NCBI GenBank assembly: GCA_910586025.1
Contig: CAJUIO010000073.1
Coordinates: 1-18,877 of the forward strand
DNA from: an uncultured Lachnospiraceae bacterium
GTDB taxonomy: Bacteria > Bacillota > Clostridia > Lachnospirales > Lachnospiraceae
Direction of reading: 5' to 3'
DNA: 18,877 nucleotides
The notes below the pieces were generated by a model, which was given only the letters and a program-made list of their open reading frames with translations, was not told the DNA's origin and searched no databases. Positions 13,639-18,877 of this stretch are shown in pieces. A program made the translations under genes and the position numbers. Every line of letters starts with the position of its first letter. The stretch's first letter is position 1.

Positions 13639-15483
13639 ATGAAGACAAGGCATACGGCACTTCTAATTCTCAATCTGGCAGAAAGCTTTTTTACCGCATG
13701 GGCCCTGATGAAGGCAGGCAGGATGGAACCGGGAAATATCCTCACCGGCGTATTCTTTCTTCTGTCCTTCTTTTTATACCGCCATATTAACGCCCGGCTT
13801 GACGGCAGATCCTTTGTTCAGACACCGGCCGCAAAGAGAACGGCTCTTTTTCTTTCCGTTTTCTTCACCCTGCTTTATATGTGGGTGGATTCCATCCATT
13901 ACATATCCACACTCACAAGCACTCTTTACCGGTCGCTCATTCTCATTGCCGTATTTCTGGGATTTTCCGTGCTCTTTTATAAGCTCCTCCTTCTTCTGTT
14001 CTCCTACACGGCGGATCAGAGGGCCGCAGGACGTTTTCTCTGCGGAAAGGGCGGGGAGCCCTTTGCCTTTTCTTTGGGCGGTGCCGTATTGTCCGGATTT
14101 CTCAACAGGCTTCTGGACTTCTACAGAAAGCGCAGCGCCCTGTGCTGCTTTTTCATATGCCTCCTTTTCTGGCTCCCCTATTTTCTCTACCAGTTTCCCG
14201 GAATCATGACTCCTGACAGCATCAACCAGTTCGAGCAGGTTCTGGGCCTGATTCCCTACAGCAACCATCACCCGATCGCTCACACCATGGTCATAAAGCT
14301 TTTCTATCAGATCGGAATGGCCCTCACCTCAAGCATGGTGTCCGCCCTGTCGTTCTACACCTTTTTTCAGATGTGCTTCCTTGCCTTTGCCGCCTCCACC
14401 CTTATCCGGACGGCAAAGCTGTTTCAGGTAAGGCCCCTCCTGCTTTTTGCGATCACCCTGTTTTATGCGCTGGTGCCTTATCACGCAGTCTTTTCCGTCA
14501 CCATCTGGAAGGACATCCCCTTTGCCGGCTGTATTCTTATTTTCGGATGCAGTCTGCTCCGGTTCTTTAAAAAGCCAGACTTAGAGGCGCTGGTTCTGTT
14601 TATGGTATCCGGGCTCATGATGTGCCTCTTCCGCTCCAACGGCTGGTACGGCTTCCTTCTGTGCTTTCCGGTTCTTCTCGTCTTTTACCGAAGGAGGGCC
14701 AGAATCGTTCCTCCTGCCGCCGCACTCGTCTTCCTTGCGGCGGTCATCATACGCTACCCGGTCATGAACGCCTTCCATGTCATCCAGCCGGATCTTGTGG
14801 AATCTCTTTCCATTCCCTCCCAGCAGATCGCCGCAGTGATCTGCAACGACAGGGAGCTTTCGGAAGCACAGCTTGCCCTGATTGAAAATGTGGTGGATCT
14901 CACTTATATCAAAGATCTGTACAACCCTACCTACGCCGACAATATCAAGGAACTGATCCGGGCCGGCAATCCCGCCTATCTGGCGGAGCACAGGGAAGAT
15001 TTTCTAAGGCTCTATCTGGAGCTCGGTCTTTCCTATCCGGGCGATTATCTGACCGCCTACAGAGATCAGACCTACGGCTACTGGTATCCGGATTCCTTCT
15101 ACCTTGTTGCGGAAGCGGAGGGTGTGAGTGCTACAAGCCTCGGAGTCTCACACACACCCCTGATCGGAGGCCCCCTCATAGTGAAGTCCAAGGAAATTGC
15201 CATTAAGCTGGGCAGCATGGTTCCCATCTACAGTCTCCTCTGGAGTATGGGAATCGCTTTCTGGTTTTTCGTATTCTGTGCCGGAAACGCCTTTGTCAGA
15301 AAAGAAAAAGCAAAGCTGATCTGCTACCTTCCCAGCTTTGCCCTGTATCTGACCGTAATGATCGCAACTCCCGTTGCCACAGAATTCCGGTATGTCTATT
15401 TCATGGTATTTTCCCTGCCGTTCTATCTTGTCACAGCACTTTTGAGAGGAATTCCTGCAGCCGGGGGCACTTCGGATTCGTGA
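13639..15483 (+). CDS. Polytopic membrane protein, DUF6020-type
   Basis: A 614-residue protein with many hydrophobic segments, about a dozen by eye, and loops rich in basic residues. I recognise the DUF6020 family pattern: PGIMTPDSINQFEQVLG (about 188-204), followed by YSNHHPIAHTMVIKLFYQIG (about 207-226), then VPYHAVFSVTIWKDIPF and FRSNGWYGFLLCFPVL. The layout of an acidic loop after the first membrane segments, an HHP motif, and a long outer loop of about 120 residues (about 385-505) before the final helices recalls GT-C glycosyltransferases. Use of a lipid-linked sugar donor is therefore a reasonable guess, not a demonstrated function. ATG at 13639 with AGGAG 6 bases upstream is preferred; an in-frame TTG at 13621 has no ribosome site. 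It has its own promoter and overlaps the end of the converging ABC ATPase gene by 53 bases. Confidence 0.82.
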   Translation: MKTRHTALLILNLAESFFTAWALMKAGRMEPGNILTGVFFLLSFFLYRHINARLDGRSFVQTPAAKRTALFLSVFFTLLYMWVDSIHYISTLTSTLYRSLILIAVFLGFSVLFYKLLLLLFSYTADQRAAGRFLCGKGGEPFAFSLGGAVLSGFLNRLLDFYRKRSALCCFFICLLFWLPYFLYQFPGIMTPDSINQFEQVLGLIPYSNHHPIAHTMVIKLFYQIGMALTSSMVSALSFYTFFQMCFLAFAASTLIRTAKLFQVRPLLLFAITLFYALVPYHAVFSVTIWKDIPFAGCILIFGCSLLRFFKKPDLEALVLFMVSGLMMCLFRSNGWYGFLLCFPVLLVFYRRRARIVPPAAALVFLAAVIIRYPVMNAFHVIQPDLVESLSIPSQQIAAVICNDRELSEAQLALIENVVDLTYIKDLYNPTYADNIKELIRAGNPAYLAEHREDFLRLYLELGLSYPGDYLTAYRDQTYGYWYPDSFYLVAEAEGVSATSLGVSHTPLIGGPLIVKSKEIAIKLGSMVPIYSLLWSMGIAFWFFVFCAGNAFVRKEKAKLICYLPSFALYLTVMIATPVATEFRYVYFMVFSLPFYLVTALLRGIPAAGGTSDS

Positions 15484-16156
15484 AGAATTCCCCTGGCGTG
15501 TTTTCCTCCATAATCACGCCCTCGTCCATAAACAATACCTTGGTTCCCACCTCTCTGGCAAATCCCATCTCGTGAGTGACGACCACCATGGTCATTCCGC
15601 TCTCCGCAAGCTCCTTCATAACCTCGAGCACCTCCCCCACCATCTCAGGGTCAAGGGCTGAGGTTGGCTCGTCAAAAAGCATTACCCTGGGATTCATGGC
15701 AAGAGACCGCACAATTGCGATTCTCTGCTTCTGGCCTCCGGACAGCTGACCCGGATAGGAATCCGCCTTCTCCTTAAGCCCCACTCTCTCAAGAAGCTTC
15801 AATGCATTTTCGCCTGCCTCTTCCCTGCCCATAAGCTTGAGCTTTACCGGGGCAAGGGTAATATTCTCCATAACGGTATGGTTGTTGAAAAGATTGAAAT
15901 TCTGAAACACCATACCCATATGCTGTCTGATCTTGTCAATATTGATTTTGGGATCCGTGATCAGCTGGCCGTCAAACCAGATTTCTCCGCCGGTAGGCAC
16001 CTCAAGAAGATTCAGACAGCGCAGAAACGTGCTTTTTCCTGAACCGGAGGGTCCGATCACCACGATCTTCTCGCCCTGGCGGACATGATAGTCCACGCCC
16101 CTTAGCACATGATTTCCATCCTCGAATTTTTTGTGTAGATCCTTAACGATTATCAC
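15431..16156 (-). CDS. Polar amino-acid ABC transporter ATPase
   Basis: The ATP-hydrolysing subunit of an amino-acid importer (GlnQ/HisP type), 241 residues, peripheral on the inner membrane face. Every motif is intact: Walker A GPSGSGKST (35-43), Q-loop Q85 in VFQNFNLF, signature LSGGQ (138-142), Walker B VMLFDEP (D162, E163), D-loop SALD, and switch H195 in VVVTHEM. Start GTG at 16156 fits the family N-terminus (IIVKDLHKKF) and has AGGAGG upstream; a longer frame to TTG at 16186 would lie inside the permease gene. The start overlaps the permease stop by 14 bases, so translation is coupled. Its last 53 bases overlap the end of the opposite-strand membrane-protein gene. Confidence 0.94.
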   Translation of the reverse strand: MIIVKDLHKKFEDGNHVLRGVDYHVRQGEKIVVIGPSGSGKSTFLRCLNLLEVPTGGEIWFDGQLITDPKINIDKIRQHMGMVFQNFNLFNNHTVMENITLAPVKLKLMGREEAGENALKLLERVGLKEKADSYPGQLSGGQKQRIAIVRSLAMNPRVMLFDEPTSALDPEMVGEVLEVMKELAESGMTMVVVTHEMGFAREVGTKVLFMDEGVIMEENTPGEFFTNPKCPRLQEFLSKVL

Positions 16157-16844
16157 TCCTGCGAAGCCTCCTCTCCAGTATACCAAGCAGAATTGTCAGT
16201 ATCTTTATGATGACAAAATAGATGACCGCCGCTCCGATCAGAGGCATGAAGGCCTCCAGGGTTCTCGACGTGATCTGGTTCGCAGCCCTTGTCAGGTCAG
16301 TCAGGCTGACATAGCCCACAATGGCAGTCTCCTTCAGCAGGACAATGAACTCATTGCCGATAGGGGGCAGCACGTTTTTGATGGCCTGGGGAATCACGAT
16401 GTAGATCATGGTCTGCGCCTTGGTAAGACCCAGACTTCTTCCGGCCTCGCTCTGTCCCTTATCCACAGCCAGAATACCGGCCCTCACAATCTCCGCCACG
16501 TAGGCTCCGCTGTTAATTCCAAAAGACAGGACCGCCACCAGTGTACCGTTTTTACAGCTCTTCATCACGATAAACCACATGATCAGAAGCTGCAGAACCG
16601 AAGGCGTGCCCCGGATTACGTCTATGTATGCCCCTGCAATCCGGGACCACAGAGTTTTCCTTCCGTCCCTCTTCACGGACAGGCGCATGAGCGCCACCAC
16701 GGTTCCGATAATAAGACCCAGTATCGCCGCAAAAAAGGCGATCTCAATCGTCACTCCAAGCCCCTTGATGTAGAGCTTCCAGCGGTCCCCCTCCACAAAT
16801 GCCATCACAAATTTACTGCTCACCTGCTCAAACCATTCCTGCAT
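16143..16844 (-). CDS. Polar amino-acid ABC transporter permease
   Basis: The HisM/GlnP-type membrane subunit, about 233 residues with five or six membrane segments. It begins VEGDRWKLYIKGLGVTIEIA, a hallmark of the family, and has the EAA loop that docks the ATPase in EAGRSLGLTKAQTMIYIVIP followed by NEFIVLLKETAIV. FGINSGAYVAEIVRAGILAV and IDVIRGTPSVLQLLIMWFIV are also typical. ATG at 16844 is preferred; a TTG at 16871 would begin inside the preceding hairpin. It is encoded between the binding protein and the ATPase, so a single permease would form a homodimer. Confidence 0.94.
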   Translation of the reverse strand: MQEWFEQVSSKFVMAFVEGDRWKLYIKGLGVTIEIAFFAAILGLIIGTVVALMRLSVKRDGRKTLWSRIAGAYIDVIRGTPSVLQLLIMWFIVMKSCKNGTLVAVLSFGINSGAYVAEIVRAGILAVDKGQSEAGRSLGLTKAQTMIYIVIPQAIKNVLPPIGNEFIVLLKETAIVGYVSLTDLTRAANQITSRTLEAFMPLIGAAVIYFVIIKILTILLGILERRLRRSDNR

Positions 16845-16871
16845 ATCCCTGTCCCTCTCGCATCCTTTCAA

Positions 16872-16899
16872 AAGAGGATAGCGTATCCGCTATCCTCTT
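16872..16899 (-). terminator. Intercistronic hairpin between binding protein and permease
   Basis: A perfect 12-bp stem, AAGAGGATAGCG with its inverse and a 4-base loop, 22 bases after the binding-protein stop. On the minus strand it is followed only by a short T run (CTCTTTTG). It is best read as a partial terminator or a 3'-end stabiliser that keeps the binding-protein message in excess over permease and ATPase, a common arrangement in ABC importer operons. Confidence 0.7.
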
Positions 16900-16921
16900 G
16901 ACTAGCCCTCTCAGCTTAAGC

Positions 16922-17833
16922 TTATTCCGCTTCGATATAAGTTTTCACCAGCTCATCAAAGGTTCCGTCCGCCTTGATCTCCTCGAGAGCTGTGTTGATC
17001 TGATCCGCCAGGGCAGTATCTCCCTTGGGGATCGCAATCGCATACTCCTCCGGCTCAAAGCCGAACTGCGCTCCGTCCACTGCCACTACCTTTCCCTCAA
17101 AACGGCTCTCAAATACCAGGGCGGGATTCTTGTCAACGATCACACAGTCAACTCTTCCGTTAATCAGGTCGTTTACTGCGTCCACGGCCTTATTGTACCT
17201 GGACACATTCTCCGTTAACTCCTCTGCCGTAAAGTCCCCCGTGGTTCCCAGCTGTACGCCGATGGTCTTTCCCTCCAGGTCAGATGCCTGTGCAATCTCG
17301 GAATCTGCGGGAAGGATCACAAACTGTACCGCCTCATAATAAGTATCGCTGAAATCAACGGTCTGAGATCTTTCCGGGGTCACAGTCATTCCTGCCGCGG
17401 CAATGTCAATCTTGTTTCCAATGGAAGCCACAAGAGAATCGAATTCCATATTCTCCACCGTTACCTCAACGCCCAGCTTCTCGCCGATAGCCTTTACCAG
17501 GGCCATATCAAAGCCGTCAGGCTCCCCGTTGTCATCCACATACTCAAAGGGCGGGAACTCTGCATTGGTTCCCACATTCAGAACACCGTCAGACAAGGCT
17601 TCGCTTGTCCCGGTCTCCTGCTCCTGCACAGCCTCTTCCTCTGTCTTTGGAGCTGCCTGCGTCCCCTCTCCTTCTTCGGTTCCGGAAGCCTCCTGCTCTG
17701 TCTCCTGCTCCGCCTGAACCTCCTGGTTCTGGGATGCCTGATCCTCTGCCGCCTCTTTCCCGTCGTTTCCGCAGGCGGTAAGCATAGTCATGGCAAGCGA
17801 CAATGTAAGGGCTGCTGCCAATAATTTTTTCAT
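16922..17833 (-). CDS. Polar amino-acid ABC transporter substrate-binding lipoprotein
   Basis: The receptor of the importer, 303 residues, family 3 (SBP_bac_3). The N-terminus is a lipoprotein signal peptide, MKKLLAAALTLSLAMTMLTAC, with lipobox LTAC and lipidated C21. A long acidic, Gln/Glu/Thr-rich linker (about 22-82) precedes the binding domain, longer than usual. The domain starts VLNVGTNAEFPPFEYVDDNG and has DIAAAGMTVTPERSQTVDFS, the family's ligand-contact block with the Arg that binds the carboxylate, then GKTIGVQLGTTGDF and a C-terminal DGTFDELVKTYI. The specific amino acid cannot be read from sequence. ATG at 17833 has AAGGAGG 8 bases upstream; the longer open frame to 18130 overlaps the next gene and the promoter and is not real coding. 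Confidence 0.95.
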   Translation of the reverse strand: MKKLLAAALTLSLAMTMLTACGNDGKEAAEDQASQNQEVQAEQETEQEASGTEEGEGTQAAPKTEEEAVQEQETGTSEALSDGVLNVGTNAEFPPFEYVDDNGEPDGFDMALVKAIGEKLGVEVTVENMEFDSLVASIGNKIDIAAAGMTVTPERSQTVDFSDTYYEAVQFVILPADSEIAQASDLEGKTIGVQLGTTGDFTAEELTENVSRYNKAVDAVNDLINGRVDCVIVDKNPALVFESRFEGKVVAVDGAQFGFEPEEYAIAIPKGDTALADQINTALEEIKADGTFDELVKTYIEAE

Positions 17834-17858
17834 AACACTCTCCTCCTTATTCTGTAAC

Positions 17859-17906
17859 TTTATGCATAAATATACAATCTGTTGTATATCAGTTGGTAGT
17901 CTACCA
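17859..17906. promoter_or_regulatory. Cluster of three dyads at the transporter promoter
   Basis: Three perfect inverted repeats within 48 bases: TTTATGCATAAA (17859-17870), TATACAA-TCTG-TTGTATA (17871-17888) and TGGTAG-T-CTACCA (17894-17906). The last covers the predicted -10 and the second lies just after the start site, the right places for repressor operators. The TGGT/ACCA ends recall GntR-family sites, but the spacing is not a clear match to any known consensus. Confidence 0.5.
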
Positions 17907-17926
17907 CGTTCCTTTGACAAAAGCAA
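17898..17926 (-). promoter_or_regulatory. Candidate promoter of the amino-acid transporter operon
   Basis: On the minus strand: TTGCTT (17926-17921), a 17-base spacer, TAGACT (17903-17898), about 65 bases before the binding-protein start. The hexamers are moderate matches, as expected for a regulated promoter. It lies directly after the stop of the upstream Asp/Lys-rich protein gene; no terminator separates them. Confidence 0.5.
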
Positions 17927-17931
17927 GTGTT

Positions 17932-18877
17932 TTATATGACAACTATCATTTCCTTGCTTAAATATGCAGATACCCTCTTGGATCCCCTGCACACGGCAAG
18001 CTCCTGCCCGTCTCCCCGGAAGATGCGGAACAGGCCGGGCCTGATGCAGTACCTGTTTGTCACGGCCTTCTCCGCCATCTTGTCCGTGATATCGATCACA
18101 TAGTCGTCCTCCTGCGTCTTCACGCCGCATCTTCCAAGATAAATCAACCGGCCGTTTCCGTCGTCATTGTATACGCTTACGCTCCAGCGAAGCAGGTAAA
18201 GCAGAAGGAGGGCTCCGCCAACAGCCGCCAGGCTTCCCGCCGTGATCGTAATCAGCCTGACCACGGGAGACTTAAAGAATCCCACCTGGGGCTTTACCGC
18301 CCTGATCTGTGCGGTCATTTCCCCCTCGCCAAGCCGGTCATCCGGAATCACTGTCCGTGTCTCTATGGAAAGCGCCGGGGAGGGAGAGGGTGTCATGGAC
18401 GGGGAGGGAGAAGCCTTTGGCCTGTCCGAATCCTTCCTCTGCACTCCGTCAAACAAAACACCTCCGATTCCTCTGCCGCCGTCATCCGGTTTTCCAATGG
18501 CAGGCTTCTTTCCCGGAGTGGGTGACGGCTTTGACACACTGTCCGCATCTGCGGCAGGAGTGGGTGACGGCTTTATAATCAGGTCCACGATAAGATCCAG
18601 GATACTGTCCCCATCATCGTCATCTTCGGAGTCATTTTTGTCATCCCCATCATCGTCACGGTCATTATGGTCCGTGTCATTTTTGTCCGAGGCATCGTCA
18701 CCGTGATCCTTACCGCCGTCATCCTTGTCGTCGTCCTTATCGCCGTCATCCTTGCCGGTATCGTCCTTGTCCGTGTTATCCTTGTCGCCGTCATCCTTGT
18801 CGGTATCGTCCTTGTCGTCGTCATCCTTGTCGCCGTCATCCTTGTCGGTATCGTCCTTGTCGTCGTCATCCTTGTCG
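17932..18877 (-). CDS. Asp/Lys-rich repeat, single-span membrane protein (N-terminus beyond window)
   Basis: An open frame of at least 314 residues with no start in the window. In order from the right edge: about 90 residues of Asp/Lys/Gly/Thr-rich sequence built on DKDDDDKDDTDKDDG repeats; an Asp-rich part ending DSILDLIVDLIIK; a Pro/Ser/Thr linker with two KPSPTP units and SPSPSMTPSPSPA; one membrane helix (LITITAGSLAAVGGALLLLY); and a C-terminal domain of about 80 residues starting SVSVYNDDGNGRLIYLGRCG and ending VSAYLSKEMIVVI. The helix is preceded by hydrophilic sequence and followed by an Arg, so the acidic part is probably outside and the C-terminus inside. Acidic repeats of this type could bind calcium or act as a charged stalk, but no function is established. 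A GTG in frame at 18588 is internal, not the true start. It ends just before the transporter promoter. Confidence 0.8.
   Translation of the reverse strand, partial: DKDDDDKDDTDKDDGDKDDDDKDDTDKDDGDKDNTDKDDTGKDDGDKDDDKDDGGKDHGDDASDKNDTDHNDRDDDGDDKNDSEDDDDGDSILDLIVDLIIKPSPTPAADADSVSKPSPTPGKKPAIGKPDDGGRGIGGVLFDGVQRKDSDRPKASPSPSMTPSPSPALSIETRTVIPDDRLGEGEMTAQIRAVKPQVGFFKSPVVRLITITAGSLAAVGGALLLLYLLRWSVSVYNDDGNGRLIYLGRCGVKTQEDDYVIDITDKMAEKAVTNRYCIRPGLFRIFRGDGQELAVCRGSKRVSAYLSKEMIVVI
18742..18876 (-). repeat. 45-bp tandem repeats in the Asp/Lys-rich gene
   Basis: Two adjacent 45-bp units (18832-18876 and 18787-18831) are identical base for base and encode DKDDDDKDDTDKDDG. A third (18742-18786) has diverged (DKDNTDKDDTGKDDG), and shorter degenerate units follow. 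The array continues past the right edge. Identical neighbouring units suggest recent expansion or slippage. Confidence 0.88.

Noticed and set aside
17834..18130. N-terminal extension of the binding protein to 18130.
   Set aside because: It would skip the perfect ribosome site and signal peptide at 17833 and run through the promoter into the neighbouring gene in another frame.
18579..18869. A 96-residue Thr/Met/Arg-rich frame on the minus strand.
   Set aside because: It is the shifted reading of the Asp/Lys repeat gene; the Asp/Lys frame continues unbroken into the clear membrane and C-terminal domains.
18787..18876. The repeat array considered as a CRISPR-like array.
   Set aside because: Units are contiguous with no spacers and keep a coding frame in multiples of three.

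Overview
The window looks like chromosomal DNA of a Firmicute in the Lachnospiraceae / Clostridium cluster XIVa group. The evidence is indirect: a Bacillus-type glutamine synthetase paired with an ANTAR regulator, a DUF6020-type membrane protein, strong GGAGG-like ribosome binding sites, a PD-(D/E)XK transposase relic, and a GC-rich palindromic intergenic repeat of a kind I remember from that family. No rRNA, tRNA, CRISPR array, prophage or intact insertion sequence was seen. Nearly all genes are on the minus strand; the exceptions are an anchored small protein (5460-5948) and a large membrane protein (13639-15483).

Region 1 (1-2411, minus): an apparent operon dedA, GT4 glycosyltransferase, OmpR-type response regulator (cut by the left edge). 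It suggests envelope lipid or glycolipid work tied to a two-component system. Region 2 (2412-2953) holds no intact gene. It contains a repeat element and a GNAT acetyltransferase gene reduced to its two ends.

Region 3 (2954-5450): glnA with a downstream ANTAR regulator whose receiver domain lacks the phosphorylatable Asp, a nitrogen-assimilation unit. glnA has a near-consensus promoter about 250 bp upstream and a long leader containing a second copy of the repeat. The promoter lies between the arms of a 27-bp inverted repeat (26/27 matches). A frameshifted relic of a PD-(D/E)XK transposase lies just beyond.

Region 4 (5460-12419): a small membrane-anchored protein ends at a strong terminator. 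Converging on it is a tightly packed operon, transcribed hisC, DUF368 (PopT-like), SAM methyltransferase, hslO, nadE, Asp/Glu/hydantoin racemase-like. Gaps are 1-15 bases, or genes overlap. Its members share no single pathway.

Region 5 (12463-15483): a GT2 glycosyltransferase with a helical-repeat tail, and a divergent 614-residue polytopic membrane protein driven by a consensus promoter.

Region 6 (15431-18877, minus): a polar amino-acid ABC transporter in the order binding lipoprotein, permease, ATPase. It has its own promoter, several dyads at that promoter and a hairpin between the first two genes. Upstream lies an Asp/Lys-rich repeat protein with one membrane segment, open at the right edge. 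The ATPase and the region 5 membrane protein overlap tail to tail by 53 bases.
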